From: Bradyrhizobium tropiciagri
Lineage (GTDB): Bacteria > Pseudomonadota > Alphaproteobacteria > Rhizobiales > Xanthobacteraceae
Assembly: GCF_018130505.1 (NCBI RefSeq)
Contig: NZ_JAFCKH010000001.1
Location: 558,001-622,000, forward strand
DNA: 64,000 bases
Reading direction: 5' to 3'
The notes beneath the pieces were generated by a model, which saw only the letters and a program-made list of their open reading frames with translations, had not been told where the DNA came from and made no database searches. Positions 9,067-19,147 of this stretch are shown here, in pieces. The position numbers and the translations under genes are program-made. Each line of letters opens with the position of its first letter. Position 1 is the first letter of the stretch.

Positions 9067-10950
9067 TCATGCGGGGCGGGAGTTGTCGGAAGCCTGGGCG
9101 CGCGCGCTCCAGAGCCAGATCCCCAGCGAACCCGAGCGGCCCCGCACTTGCGTCCGGATCGGCCCGGTCAGCGAACCGGATTTGGAGAGAGCGACGTCAT
9201 CTCCGGCCGCGCGCAGCAATTCGTCGCTGACGCAAATCTCGACGCGATGACCGGCCGCCACTTCCATCAGGCGATTGGCGACATTCACGGTGTCGCCGGT
9301 TGCCGTGATGTGGCGATGGCTGGTGCCGCCAAGGCGAGATGCGACGATGGTCCCGAAATGCGCCCCCAGCTTGTACCCCAGCCTCGACGCGATCGGCATC
9401 GGCAAGCCACTTAGCCACTCCGACGTGCTTGTCGAGAGGGTTGCTGCGCAGTCGATCGCCCTGATCGCATCATCAGGCGCAGGCTGCGGCAGGCCGAACA
9501 GGACCATGGCGCCATCGCCGAGAAAGCCCGTGATCGTTCCCCGATATTTCACCACGTCCTGGTCGATGATGCCGTGAAATTCGTTCAGCAGCTCCCTGAT
9601 GCGGTCAGGCCCCATCGTTTCGCTCAGGGACGTGAATCCCGACAGGTCGATGAACAGGACGGCTGCATTCTGGCGCACCGGCTCGGCAAGAAAATTGGGA
9701 TCGGCGGCGAGCCATCGTTGAATGCTGGGTGCCTGGAACTGGCCGAGCACCTGGCTCTTCATGGCAAAATAATGCGCCCGCTGCCGGCCCCACCAGAGTT
9801 GAATGACGCCGAACAGCAGCACGGGCGGTGCGGTCGCGGCCAGCGGCACGGCCGCGCTCAACCACACGCCCGACGAAGTGGCCAGGAGCGTTGCGCTCAT
9901 CCACAGCAGGACGACGCCGGCCGCGGCGATGATGCCGACCGTGCTGCGGCGCCAGGCCAGCAGGCCGACGATCATCGCCGGAAGGAGTATGCACACGATG
10001 CCGTCCGCGATCTGGATCGACCGGCCGTGCCAGACGACATCTCCAGCCAACAGGCCGGTGATCGCGGTCGCGATCACTTCGACACCCGGCATCAGCGGCT
10101 CGAACGGCGTCGGAAAGAAGTCGCCGCCGCCGGCGACGGCGGCGCCTACCACGACAACTCTGTTCGCAATGGCGGCGGCGGGCGGCTCGCCCGCGAGCAG
10201 CGACGCGGCGCTGATGGTTCGTATCGTCCCGCGCGGGCCGTAGAAACTGACCGGAAGTGCATGATCGGCATCGGTCGGAATCGTGAGCCGGCCGAGGACA
10301 AGACGGTTCGGCTCGATCGCCGGCTCGATCCCGGTGGCGAGGCTGGCGATGCGAAGCGGGAATGACATCGCGATGCCGTCGTCGGTCCGAAACAGCATTG
10401 GTATCGCGCGCGGGACACCGCTCTGGTCGGTGGTCACGTTGACGACGCCGACCGACGCGCGTTCGGCAAATTGCTTCAGCGGCCATAGAAACCGCTCGGC
10501 CGATGGCAACGCTCCGAGTGGCTGGTCCTTCTGAACAGGGATCGACTGGCTGTGCTGGGGAAACACGGCGGCCGCGGCGATCGCTGTGGGAGCAGCCCCG
10601 AGCGCTTCGGCCAGCGCGGCATCGCCGGCGTCGGAACCCTTGTCCAGCAGCAGGATGTCGAGGCCGATCGCCTTCGGTTTCAACCGCGCGATCGCATCGA
10701 CGATCCTGGCAAGGTCGCGCCTTGGCAGCGGATATTGGCCGAGCTGCCCGACGACGCGATCGTCGATCTCGACAATGGTGACGAGATCGGGCGGCGCCCG
10801 CACGCCGCGCAGCACGGTTCGAAAGTCCGTGATCGCCGACTCGGCGCGGTCGAGCGCGCGCAGGTGGCCCTGGGAGTGGAGGACATAGACCCCAGCTCCC
10901 CATAGCGCTGCCAGAACGACCGGCAGCAGGCCCCTGAGATGCCTGCGCAT
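9067..10950 (-). CDS. CHASE2 domain class III adenylate/guanylate cyclase
   Basis: A 627-residue membrane sensor-cyclase. After one N-terminal helix comes a periplasmic CHASE2 domain (about residues 30-320), then three helices (about 325-415) and a cytoplasmic class III cyclase domain (about 430-610). Both metal aspartates are visible (FIDLSGF near 434 and GDG near 476) and the transition-state pair is in TVNVANRLMEVA, so it should be active. Product (cAMP or cGMP) is not decidable by eye. It lies 11 bases after a FecR-domain gene on the same strand and is almost certainly co-transcribed with it. It converges on the sigma factor gene. Confidence 0.92.
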   Translation of the reverse strand: MRRHLRGLLPVVLAALWGAGVYVLHSQGHLRALDRAESAITDFRTVLRGVRAPPDLVTIVEIDDRVVGQLGQYPLPRRDLARIVDAIARLKPKAIGLDILLLDKGSDAGDAALAEALGAAPTAIAAAAVFPQHSQSIPVQKDQPLGALPSAERFLWPLKQFAERASVGVVNVTTDQSGVPRAIPMLFRTDDGIAMSFPLRIASLATGIEPAIEPNRLVLGRLTIPTDADHALPVSFYGPRGTIRTISAASLLAGEPPAAAIANRVVVVGAAVAGGGDFFPTPFEPLMPGVEVIATAITGLLAGDVVWHGRSIQIADGIVCILLPAMIVGLLAWRRSTVGIIAAAGVVLLWMSATLLATSSGVWLSAAVPLAATAPPVLLFGVIQLWWGRQRAHYFAMKSQVLGQFQAPSIQRWLAADPNFLAEPVRQNAAVLFIDLSGFTSLSETMGPDRIRELLNEFHGIIDQDVVKYRGTITGFLGDGAMVLFGLPQPAPDDAIRAIDCAATLSTSTSEWLSGLPMPIASRLGYKLGAHFGTIVASRLGGTSHRHITATGDTVNVANRLMEVAAGHRVEICVSDELLRAAGDDVALSKSGSLTGPIRTQVRGRSGSLGIWLWSARAQASDNSRPA

Positions 10951-10961
10951 CGGCGCGGTGC

Positions 10962-11483
10962 TTACTGGCCCAGTCTAGCCATCAGGGCGGCGACACGTGC
11001 CGGCGCCCAGCGCTTGACGACGAGGGGAGCGGTGCCCTCGACGTCGACGCCTTCGCCGGGTCCGAGAATGACGCCGCCTCGGGTGGCGGATCGGCGCCCG
11101 ACCGAGACGCGTCCGTTGACGACGAACACCGACGTCTTCTGCGCCGTGGTGTCGACGGCCCATTTGGTGCCGCGCACGGCCGCGATGGCCTGCGGCGTCG
11201 TCACCGTGAAGCGCTTGCCCTTGGCCACTTTGGGCACTTCGAGCAGGATCGCCTGACTGCCCAGCTCGACGGAGTCGACGCGGCCGTCGCGGTTGGTGTC
11301 GTTCAGCGTATACTGCGCGCCGTTCTCGGCGGTGATGGTGATGCCGCCGTCGCAGCGCAGCGTCTGCGCCATGCCCGATGTATTCACCGGCTGACATTTG
11401 ACGTCGCTGGTCTGAGCAGCGGCCAGCTCGCCCAAAAACAGATAAAACAAAACGGCGCCGATCGATCGCGCAAGTACCGTCAT
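10962..11483 (-). CDS. FecR domain secreted protein
   Basis: A 173-residue protein starting at 11483 (MTVLARSIGAVLFYLFLG), where GGAAGGTG provides a ribosome site. The first about 23 residues form a signal peptide ending near AAAQ. The rest is a FecR-type beta-rich domain (AIAAVRGTKWAVDTTAQKTS and VFVVNGRVSVGRR are typical), without the transmembrane helix and anti-sigma domain of true FecR. It is therefore likely a periplasmic or outer-surface ligand domain. FecR-only proteins paired with CHASE2 cyclases recur in proteobacteria; a role as the input partner of the downstream cyclase is inferred. Confidence 0.85.
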   Translation of the reverse strand: MTVLARSIGAVLFYLFLGELAAAQTSDVKCQPVNTSGMAQTLRCDGGITITAENGAQYTLNDTNRDGRVDSVELGSQAILLEVPKVAKGKRFTVTTPQAIAAVRGTKWAVDTTAQKTSVFVVNGRVSVGRRSATRGGVILGPGEGVDVEGTAPLVVKRWAPARVAALMARLGQ

Positions 11484-11681
11484 GGTGACACCTTCCAAAA
11501 ATTGACTTGGGATACGGCAGCAGTCGTGACGTGCCGCCATCCTAAAGGAAGACGCAAATCATTGCTAACGGCGCACTTGACGCAGCTTAGAGGCGGAAAT
11601 GAGGATCGTGCGTCGGGCGCAGGGGAGGCATGCCGAGGCGCCGAGATCTCGTCAGAACGACCAGAAGAATGAAGCGGCGTC

Positions 11682-12476
11682 CTACTTGGTCGAAGCAGCC
11701 ACCGCCGGTGCCGCCGTCTCCGGCGGCAGGCTGGCGAGCAGCGCATGCAGCGTCGCCATGGTGGACTGATCGGCAATCCCGTCGACGCGCTCGGGACGGA
11801 AGTGGCGCTGGAAGGCGGTGACGACTTCCATGGTCGCGCCGTCGAACTTGCCGTTGGTCGGGGCGTTGTAGCCGTAGCGGCGGAAGGCGGTCTGCATTCT
11901 GGAGACGTCGTCGCTGATCGCGCCGAGCTGCAGTTGACCGGCACGCACGATCGGCGCCGGCTGCACCCAGTGGCCGACGCCGGAATTGGCCAGCGAATGC
12001 CACGGGAATTTCTCGCCGGGATCCTTCTTGCGCGCCGGCGCCACGTCGGAATGGCCGAGCACGCGATGCGAGGGCACCTTGCGGCGGAGCATGATGCCGC
12101 GGCACAGCGCGATCACCGCCGCGATCTGGCGCAGCGGAAACTCGGGATAGCCCCAGTCGTGTCCGCGATTGACGATCTCGACGCCGATCGAGCAGGAGTT
12201 GATGTCGTCCTCGCCGGCCCAGTACGACACGCCGGCATGCCAGGCGCGCTTCGCCTCGGGCACGCATTGCACGATGCGGCCGTCCTCGAGCACGATGTAA
12301 TGCGCCGAGACCTCGGTGCCCGCGGTGCAGAGCTGCGCGATCGCGCCCTCGACGTCGGGCATGCCGGTGTAGTGCAGCACGATCATATCGGGCTCGCGGC
12401 CGCCGGCGCGCTCGCCGAAATTGGCCGACGGGATCACATCGGAGGCGATCGAGGAATCAGGCGCGAACGTCGTCAT
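11682..12476 (-). CDS. N-acetylmuramoyl-L-alanine amidase with peptidoglycan-binding domain
   Basis: A 264-residue amidase (Amidase_2, AmpD/AmiD family) that cuts the bond between muramic acid and the stem peptide. The catalytic domain spans about residues 20-165: the first zinc histidine is in MIVLHYTG, and the second histidine and the aspartate are in HRVLGHSDVAPARKKDPGEK. A C-terminal peptidoglycan-binding domain 1 (about 185-245) follows. The start at 12476 (MTTFAPDSS) is a judgement: in-frame ATGs at 12551 and 12698 would add an uncharged, non-signal leader. With no signal peptide it may act on recycled anhydro-muropeptides in the cytoplasm. It lies divergently beside the dcw cluster. 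Confidence 0.88.
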   Translation of the reverse strand: MTTFAPDSSIASDVIPSANFGERAGGREPDMIVLHYTGMPDVEGAIAQLCTAGTEVSAHYIVLEDGRIVQCVPEAKRAWHAGVSYWAGEDDINSCSIGVEIVNRGHDWGYPEFPLRQIAAVIALCRGIMLRRKVPSHRVLGHSDVAPARKKDPGEKFPWHSLANSGVGHWVQPAPIVRAGQLQLGAISDDVSRMQTAFRRYGYNAPTNGKFDGATMEVVTAFQRHFRPERVDGIADQSTMATLHALLASLPPETAAPAVAASTK

Positions 12477-13009
12477 GTCGGCAACAGCCCTGGGAATTGG
12501 AAGGGCGCGTTGTCGCTTCGAATCGGAGCCACCAGACGAACCAGAAGCCATCAGATCACTGAAACCCGGCGGGAGAACGGCATGACGTATCGATAAAACA
12601 AGTGCGTTTACTATTCCTTTACCTTGCGGAGGCGGCGTCCGGCCGCCGGTTCCATCGCGCACAACTGCGCGTGGAGTTCCGAAGATATCACCCATCAACG
12701 GGTAAAAGGTGAAGGAATCCGCTAACGGACCATCAACCGTTTCTTAACGCTAAGTGCCGTTACTGAGAGGTGAAGTGCCGAACCGGTTTCGGGGGACGGC
12801 CGAGGTCCGCTTTTGCGCGAAATCCCATGGAAACCCAGCCAATTCCGGTCGGATATCAGGATTTGCGACCGGGGATGGGAGCCAGCTCATGCATACCGCG
12901 GCGGCTTTCTGACCGGGATCGCATGGCAAGGCGCGAGGATTCGAGGCGCAATGAGCCGGCGCGCGTCTACATTTCGTCCAGCGAACGCAGCCCCGACCGG
13001 GAGCGGCGG
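12477..13009. other. Long intergenic region before the dcw cluster
   Basis: About 530 bases with no convincing gene. Alternative longer starts for the amidase (12551, 12698) and for rsmH (12770) reach into it. It contains a CtrA-like sequence at 12733-12748. No mraZ frame is present in either direction, although mraZ usually stands here. Confidence 0.6.
12733..12748 (+). promoter_or_regulatory. Candidate CtrA-binding site upstream of rsmH
   Basis: TCAA-N7-TTAAC matches the alphaproteobacterial CtrA consensus TTAA-N7-TTAAC except for one base in the first half-site. It lies about 260 bases before the rsmH start, in the leader of the cell division cluster, a class of genes known to be under CtrA control in Caulobacter and Rhizobiales. 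Sequence match only. Confidence 0.4.
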
Positions 13010-14005
13010 ATGAGCGATCACGCCTCCCGTCACATCTCCGTGCTCGGCCGCGAGGCGGTCGACTATCTCGCCCCGCGCGCGGGCGGCATCTATGTCGACG
13101 CCACCTTCGGCGCCGGGGGCTACAGCCGTTCGATCCTCGAAGTCGCCGGCACCCGCGTGATCGGCATCGACCGCGACCGCACGGCGATTGCCGGCGGCTT
13201 CGATCTGGTCGACGGCGCCGGCGGCCGGCTGACGCTGGTCGAGGATCGGTTCTCCGAGCTTGCCGAGGTCTGCGCCGCGCAGGGCGTCGATGCGGTCGAC
13301 GGCGTCGTGATGGATGTCGGCGTCTCCTCGATGCAGCTCGACCAGGCCGAGCGCGGCTTCTCGTTCCGCCTCACGGGTCCGCTCGACATGCGGATGGGGC
13401 AGAGCGGTCCGACCGCGGCCGACGTGGTCGCAAGGGCCTCCGACAAAGAGCTGGCTGACATCATCTACATCTTCGGCGAGGAGCGGCATTCGCGCGCCGT
13501 CGCGCGGGCCATCGTCGCCGCGCGCAAGGAGGCGCCGATCACGACGACGCAGGCGCTCGCCGACATCGTCGGCAAGGTGGTGCGGGCCAAGCCGAACGAG
13601 ATCCACCCCGCAACGCGGACCTTCCAGGCGCTGCGCATCTTCGTCAACGAGGAGCTCGACGAGCTGCATCAGGCGCTCGCCGCGGCCGAGCGCGTGCTGA
13701 AGCCGGGCGGCCGACTCGTCGTGGTCTCGTTCCATTCGCTGGAAGACCGCATCGTCAAGAATTTCCTCACCGAGCGCGGCAAGGTGGCCGGCGGCTCGCG
13801 GCATCTGCCCGAGGTCGCGCAGACCGCGCCGAGCTTCAAGATCCTGACCAAGCGCCCGGTGACACCCGACGATGCCGAGACGTCGGCCAATCCGCGCGCG
13901 CGCTCCGCCAAGCTGCGCGCGGCGGAACGCACCGCGGCGCCGATGCACGCGAGCGATGTATTGCCGGAATGGCCGCGGCTCGCAGACGTGTTGCGGGGAG
14001 GGTGA
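13010..14005 (+). CDS. rsmH: 16S rRNA (cytosine(1402)-N4)-methyltransferase
   Basis: RsmH (MraW), 331 residues, methylates N4 of C1402 in the 16S rRNA decoding centre using SAM. The SAM-binding start [16 protein letters not shown] is near residue 27, and the family blocks [19 protein letters not shown] and [13 protein letters not shown] are present. The start at 13010 ([20 protein letters not shown]) follows GGAGCGG; the frame stays open further upstream, but that leader lacks family similarity. It opens the dcw cluster, and ftsL begins 2 bases after its stop. Confidence 0.97.
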   Translation: MSDHASRHISVLGREAVDYLAPRAGGIYVDATFGAGGYSRSILEVAGTRVIGIDRDRTAIAGGFDLVDGAGGRLTLVEDRFSELAEVCAAQGVDAVDGVVMDVGVSSMQLDQAERGFSFRLTGPLDMRMGQSGPTAADVVARASDKELADIIYIFGEERHSRAVARAIVAARKEAPITTTQALADIVGKVVRAKPNEIHPATRTFQALRIFVNEELDELHQALAAAERVLKPGGRLVVVSFHSLEDRIVKNFLTERGKVAGGSRHLPEVAQTAPSFKILTKRPVTPDDAETSANPRARSAKLRAAERTAAPMHASDVLPEWPRLADVLRGG

Positions 14006-14007
14006 CG

Positions 14008-14448
14008 ATGCGCCTCCTCCACTTCGTCGTGATCGGCATGCTGATCTTCGCGGCGTCCTATGTCTACCGCATCAAGATGGAATCGACCGCGCGGGTCGAG
14101 CGGGTGCTGCGGTTGAACGCCGAGATTCGCGAGCAGCGCGACGCGATTGCGCGGCTGCGCGCGCAATGGGCCAAGCTCGACGCGCCGCTCCGCCTGCAAG
14201 GGCTGGTCGAGCGGCATCTGCCGCTCAAGCCGATCAACGCCAACCAGTACGACTCGCTGAAGAACCTGCCGGAGCGGCCGCCGAACTTCGCGCGTCCGGG
14301 CGCGCGCGATCCGATCGGCGCGATGATCAACACCATCGAGGCCGCTGCCGCGCCTGACAGCACGACAGGGTCGATTGCCGCGCCCACCGATCAGCCCGCT
14401 ACTGACCAGGCGACCGACTCCGATCAGGCAGGCGGAGACCAGCAATGA
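14008..14448 (+). CDS. ftsL: Cell division protein FtsL
   Basis: A 146-residue bitopic membrane protein in the ftsL position between rsmH and ftsI. One transmembrane helix (about residues 5-22, LHFVVIGMLIFAASYVYRIK) is followed by a heptad-like coiled coil (VLRLNAEIREQRDAIARLRA, about 33-55) and a low-complexity tail rich in A, T, D and Q. FtsL forms a complex with FtsB and FtsQ that activates FtsWI. Sequence identity of FtsL across phyla is low, so position and topology carry the call. Its stop overlaps the ftsI start (ATGA), indicating translational coupling. Confidence 0.88.
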   Translation: MRLLHFVVIGMLIFAASYVYRIKMESTARVERVLRLNAEIREQRDAIARLRAQWAKLDAPLRLQGLVERHLPLKPINANQYDSLKNLPERPPNFARPGARDPIGAMINTIEAAAAPDSTTGSIAAPTDQPATDQATDSDQAGGDQQ

Positions 14449-16205
14449 CCGGAACAGCCATGATCGATCCGGGCCAGCCGAAGAAGCCCACTGAACCCTG
14501 GAGCCAGCGGCTGATCCGCACGCTGCTGTACGGCAGCAATGTCGACCGCGCCGCGAAGGCGCGCGCCCGCGTCGGCTTCGCGATCCTCGCCTTCGCGGCG
14601 GTCTATGCCGTGCTGGCCGGCCGTCTCGTGCTGTTCGCGGTCGGCGCCGACAGCCATGGCGCGCGGCGCACCGCATCCCAGGACGCCATCGCCACCGCGC
14701 GGCCCGACATCACCGACCGTAACGGCGCGGTGCTTGCGACCGACGTCAAGGCGCCGAGCCTGTTCGGCGAGCCGCGCCGCATCATCGACAAGGACGAGGC
14801 GATCGAGCTACTCACCGCGACCTTGCCCGATCTCGACACCGGCGAGGTGCGCGACCGCCTGTCGTCGCGGAAGGGCTTCGTCTGGCTGAAGCGCGAGATC
14901 TCGGCCAAGCAGCAGCAGGACATCCACCGCCTCGGCATTCCCGGCATCGGCTTCCTGCGCGAGAACAAGCGGGTCTATCCGACCGGCAACGAGGTCGCCC
15001 ACCTGATCGGCCTCGTCAACATCGACAACCAGGGCATCGCCGGCATGGAGAAGTGGCTGGACAATAATGGTCTGGCCGATCTGCACCGCGCTGGCTTCGC
15101 GACCGACCGGCTGCAGAAGCCGGTCGAGCTGTCGATCGACCTGCGCGTCGAGCACGCGCTGCGCGACGAATTGCTGAAGGCCAAGGAGAAGTTCAAGGCA
15201 AAGGCCGCATCGGGTCTCGTCTCCAACGTGCGCACCGGCGAAATCGTCGCGATGGTGTCGCTGCCGGATTTCGATCCGAACAATCCGAAGGAAGCGCACG
15301 ACCCCGATCGCATCAACCGCCTGACCACCGGCGTCTACGAGATGGGCTCGACCTTCAAGGCGTTCACGCTGGCGATGGCGCTGGATTCCGGCAAGTACGA
15401 CCTCAACTCGATGTGGGACGCGCGCGGCCCGCTGCACTACGGCAAGTTCGCGATTCATGACGATCACAACATGGGCCGCATGATCAACATGAAGGAGGTG
15501 TTCTACTATTCCTCCAACATCGGTGCCGGGCGCATCGCGCTGGCGATGGGCGTCGACGCGCACAAGGCGTTCCTGCGCAAGATGGGCCAGCTCGAGCGGC
15601 TGCGCACGGAGCTGCCGGAGAGCGCATCGCCGATCGTGCCGAAGCGCTGGGGCGAGCTCAACACCGTCACCATCTCGTTCGGTCACGGCATCGCGGTGGC
15701 GCCGCTGCAGGCGGTGATGGGCATCGACGCGCTGGTCAATGGCGGCTATCTGATCCCGCCGACCTTCCTGAAGCGCACCGAGCAGGAAGCGATGGCGCTG
15801 GCCAAGCGCGTGATCAAGCCCGAGACCTCGGACAAGATGCGCTATCTGATGCGGCTCAATGCCGAGATCGGCACCGCGAAGAAGGCTGACGTCAAGGGCT
15901 ACTATATCGGCGGCAAGACCGGCACCGCGGAAAAGGTCATCAACGGCCGCTATGCCAAGAAGCGCGTGCTGAACGCGTTCACCGCGATCCTGCCCGCCGA
16001 CAATCCGAAATATCAGCTTCTGATCATGCTGGACGAGCCGCAGCCGCTGAAGGAAACCTACGGTTTCATCACCTCGGGCTGGAATGCGGTGCCGACCGGT
16101 GGCAATGTGATTGCCCGAATTGCGCCGATTTTGGGTATTGAACCGCGATTCGACCTGCCGCCGTCCGACCGCCTTATTCTTGCGGCATCCAGAGCAACCC
16201 AGTAA
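14445..16205 (+). CDS. ftsI: Septal peptidoglycan transpeptidase FtsI (PBP3)
   Basis: A 586-residue class B penicillin-binding protein that cross-links septal peptidoglycan with FtsW. One N-terminal membrane anchor (about residues 43-65) precedes the pedestal domain and the transpeptidase domain. The active-site motifs are SxxK as STFK near residue 302, SxN as SSN near 355, and KTGT near 490. The start overlaps the ftsL stop by ATGA. Length is normal. Confidence 0.97.
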   Translation: MTGTAMIDPGQPKKPTEPWSQRLIRTLLYGSNVDRAAKARARVGFAILAFAAVYAVLAGRLVLFAVGADSHGARRTASQDAIATARPDITDRNGAVLATDVKAPSLFGEPRRIIDKDEAIELLTATLPDLDTGEVRDRLSSRKGFVWLKREISAKQQQDIHRLGIPGIGFLRENKRVYPTGNEVAHLIGLVNIDNQGIAGMEKWLDNNGLADLHRAGFATDRLQKPVELSIDLRVEHALRDELLKAKEKFKAKAASGLVSNVRTGEIVAMVSLPDFDPNNPKEAHDPDRINRLTTGVYEMGSTFKAFTLAMALDSGKYDLNSMWDARGPLHYGKFAIHDDHNMGRMINMKEVFYYSSNIGAGRIALAMGVDAHKAFLRKMGQLERLRTELPESASPIVPKRWGELNTVTISFGHGIAVAPLQAVMGIDALVNGGYLIPPTFLKRTEQEAMALAKRVIKPETSDKMRYLMRLNAEIGTAKKADVKGYYIGGKTGTAEKVINGRYAKKRVLNAFTAILPADNPKYQLLIMLDEPQPLKETYGFITSGWNAVPTGGNVIARIAPILGIEPRFDLPPSDRLILAASRATQ

Positions 16206-16252
16206 GGCGTAGATTCACACGGCGCCTCTTGCGCCGGCCACACTGGAAGATC

Positions 16253-17707
16253 ATGAGACTTCGCGACCTCTTCAGCGATGATGCCACGATCGATCCGAGT
16301 GCCGCTGCCGTCGAGGTCGGCGGACTTGCGGTCGACAGCCGCACGGTGAAGCCGGGCGATCTGTTCTTTGCGCTGGCGGGCGCCAAGACCGACGGCGCGC
16401 GCTTCGTCGACGCGGCCATTGCCGCGGGCGCCGTTGCCGTCGCGAGCGACCATCCGCCGCAGGGCGCGCGCGTGCCCGTGGTCGTCACGCCGAACCCGCG
16501 CCGTGCGCTGGCGCTTGCCGCCGCAACATTCTATCCGCGCCAGCCCGCGACGATCGCCGCGGTGACCGGCACCAGCGGCAAGACCTCGGTCGCGGCCTTC
16601 ACGCGCCAGATCTGGCAGCGGCTCGGCCACGTCTCCGCGAGCATCGGCACCATCGGCCTCGTCTCCGACAAGCGTACCGTCTACGGCTCGCTGACGACGC
16701 CCGATCCGATCGCGCTGCATCGCCAGCTCGACGAGATCGCAACTGACGGCGTCACGCATCTGGCCTTCGAGGCCTCCTCGCACGGCCTCGATCAGTATCG
16801 CCTCGACGGCGTGCGCGTCGCTGCCGGCGGCTTCACCAATTTGTCGCGCGACCACATGGACTATCATCCCGATGTCGCGCATTACCTCAACGCCAAGCTG
16901 CGGCTGTTCCGCGATCTCGTGATTGACGGCGGCGCCGCCGTGATCTCCGCCGATCATGATTGCTCGGCGCAGGTGATCGATGCGGCGCGCGCGCGGGCGC
17001 TGCGCATCATCGCGGTCGGACGCAATGCCGATGCGGGCGAGGGTATCCGCCTGATCGACGCAACGATCGAAGGTTTCGCGCAACAGCTCGTGATCGAACA
17101 CCAGGGCCGCAGGCGCACCATCCGCCTGCCGTTGGTCGGCGAATTCCAGATCGAGAACGCGCTGGTCGCGGCCGGTCTTGCCATCGGCACCGGCAGCGCG
17201 GCCGACGACGTGTTCTGCAGTCTCGAACATCTCGAGGGCGCCAAGGGCCGGCTGGAATTCGTCGGCGAGCACAACGGCGCGCCGATCTTCGTCGACTATG
17301 CGCACAAGCCCGACGCGCTCGCCAAGGCGCTGCAGGCACTCAGACCCTATGCGAAGCGCAAGCTGGTCGTGATCTTCGGCGCCGGCGGCGACCGTGACGC
17401 CGGCAAGCGCCCGATCATGGGCGCGATCGCGGCCGAGAATGCCGATGATGTCATCGTCACCGACGACAATCCGCGCAGCGAGAAGCCGGAAGCGATCCGC
17501 GCCGCGATCATGGCCGCCGCGAAGGGCGCGCGCGAGATCGGCGATCGCGCCGAGGCGATCCGTGCCGGGATTGCGGGCCTCGAGCCCGGCGATGCGCTGG
17601 TCGTCGCCGGCAAGGGGCACGAGATCGGGCAGATCATCGGCAACACGACGTTGCCGTTCAGTGATCACGAAGCGGTTGCTGTCGCGTTAGCTGCGGAGGG
17701 CGCATGA
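16253..17707 (+). CDS. murE: UDP-MurNAc-L-Ala-D-Glu:meso-diaminopimelate ligase MurE
   Basis: A 484-residue Mur ligase that adds meso-diaminopimelate to the peptidoglycan precursor using ATP. The ATP loop GTSGKTS is near residue 105, and the DNPR sequence near 403 is the signature of DAP-specific (not lysine-specific) enzymes, as expected for a Gram-negative. The start at 16253 ([11 protein letters not shown]) has GGAAG 3-7 bases upstream and is preferred over an ATG at 16229. The stop overlaps the murF start (ATGA). Confidence 0.97.
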   Translation: MRLRDLFSDDATIDPSAAAVEVGGLAVDSRTVKPGDLFFALAGAKTDGARFVDAAIAAGAVAVASDHPPQGARVPVVVTPNPRRALALAAATFYPRQPATIAAVTGTSGKTSVAAFTRQIWQRLGHVSASIGTIGLVSDKRTVYGSLTTPDPIALHRQLDEIATDGVTHLAFEASSHGLDQYRLDGVRVAAGGFTNLSRDHMDYHPDVAHYLNAKLRLFRDLVIDGGAAVISADHDCSAQVIDAARARALRIIAVGRNADAGEGIRLIDATIEGFAQQLVIEHQGRRRTIRLPLVGEFQIENALVAAGLAIGTGSAADDVFCSLEHLEGAKGRLEFVGEHNGAPIFVDYAHKPDALAKALQALRPYAKRKLVVIFGAGGDRDAGKRPIMGAIAAENADDVIVTDDNPRSEKPEAIRAAIMAAAKGAREIGDRAEAIRAGIAGLEPGDALVVAGKGHEIGQIIGNTTLPFSDHEAVAVALAAEGA

Positions 17708-19137
17708 GCACGATGTTGTGGACCTCGGATGCGATGGCGACGGCGATGCGCGCCGCCACGCAGGGCACGCTGCCGGAAGGCATCACCGGCCTCTCGATCG
17801 ACAGCCGCACCATCGCCCCGGGCGAGGCCTATTTCGCGATCAAGGGTGACGTCCATGACGGCCACAGCTTCGTCGAGAACGCGCTGAAGGCCGGCGCGGC
17901 GCTCGCCGTGGTCGAGGCCGCTCAGCGCGACAAGTTTCCGGTCGATGCGCCGCTGCTGGTGGTCGACGACGTGCTGGCCGGCCTGGTCGAACTCGCGCAA
18001 GCCTCGCGTGCGCGGCTCAACGCGAAGATCATCGCGGTGACCGGATCGGTCGGCAAGACCTCGACCAAGGAGGCGCTGCGCCGCGTGCTGTCGGCGCAGG
18101 GCGAGACCCATGCCTCCGTGGCCTCGTTCAACAATCATTGGGGCGTGCCGCTGTCGCTGGCGCGCTGCCCGGCGAGCGCGCGCTTTGCGGTGTTCGAGAT
18201 CGGCATGAACCACGCCGGCGAGATCACCCCGCTGGTCAAGCTGGTGCGGCCGCATGTCGCCGTCATCACCACGGTCGAGCCGGTGCATCTGGAGTTCTTC
18301 TCCGGCATCGAGGCGATCGCCGATGCCAAGGCCGAGATCTTCGCAGGTCTCGAGCCCGATGGCGCAGCCGTGCTCAACCGCGACAATGCGCAATTCGACC
18401 GGTTGGAGAAGCAGGCGAAGAAGGCCGGCATCTCGCGCATCGTCTCGTTCGGCGCCGACAAGCGTTCCGAAGCGCGGCTGATCGACCTTTCGCTGCACGC
18501 GACCTGCTCGGCGGTGCACGCCGACATCCTCGATCACGACATCACCTACAAGATCGGCATGCCGGGCAAGCACATGGCAGTGAACTCGCTCGCGGTGCTG
18601 GCCGGCGCTTCGCTGCTCGGCGCCGACATCGCCCGCGCGGCGCTGTCGCTGTCGCAGCTCGAGGCGCCGACGGGACGCGGTCATCGCCGCACGCTCGAGG
18701 TCGGCCATGGCGAGGCGACGCTGATCGACGAGAGCTACAACGCCAATCCGGCCTCGATGGGAGCCGCGCTCAACGTGCTCGGTGCGGCCCAGGTCGGGCC
18801 GCACGGCCGCCGCATCGCCGTGCTCGGCGATATGCTCGAGCTCGGGCCGACCGGGCCCGAACTGCATCGCGGCCTGATCGAGGCGGTCACCTCCAACCGC
18901 ATCGACCTCGTATATTGTTGTGGTCCGCTGATGCGGAATTTGTGGGATGCCCTTTCCACCGGCAAGCGGGGAGGCTATGCCGAGAGTTCGGCGGCGCTCG
19001 AAGCGCAGGCGGTCGCCGCGGTCCGCGCCGGCGACGTGATCATGGTCAAGGGATCGCTGGGATCGAAGATGAAGGTGATCGTCAGCGCGCTGCAAAAGCG
19101 CTTTCCCGACAGAGCCGCGCACGAAGAAGCGGTATAG
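17704..19137 (+). CDS. murF: UDP-MurNAc-tripeptide:D-Ala-D-Ala ligase MurF
   Basis: A 477-residue Mur ligase completing the cytoplasmic pentapeptide precursor by adding D-Ala-D-Ala. The ATP loop GSVGKTSTKE is near residue 113, and the family block EIGMNHAGEI (about 160-170) and DESYNANPASM (about 342-352) are present. It is translationally coupled to murE. mraY starts 10 bases after the stop. Confidence 0.97.
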   Translation: MSTMLWTSDAMATAMRAATQGTLPEGITGLSIDSRTIAPGEAYFAIKGDVHDGHSFVENALKAGAALAVVEAAQRDKFPVDAPLLVVDDVLAGLVELAQASRARLNAKIIAVTGSVGKTSTKEALRRVLSAQGETHASVASFNNHWGVPLSLARCPASARFAVFEIGMNHAGEITPLVKLVRPHVAVITTVEPVHLEFFSGIEAIADAKAEIFAGLEPDGAAVLNRDNAQFDRLEKQAKKAGISRIVSFGADKRSEARLIDLSLHATCSAVHADILDHDITYKIGMPGKHMAVNSLAVLAGASLLGADIARAALSLSQLEAPTGRGHRRTLEVGHGEATLIDESYNANPASMGAALNVLGAAQVGPHGRRIAVLGDMLELGPTGPELHRGLIEAVTSNRIDLVYCCGPLMRNLWDALSTGKRGGYAESSAALEAQAVAAVRAGDVIMVKGSLGSKMKVIVSALQKRFPDRAAHEEAV

Positions 19138-19147
19138 GGCTTTTTGA

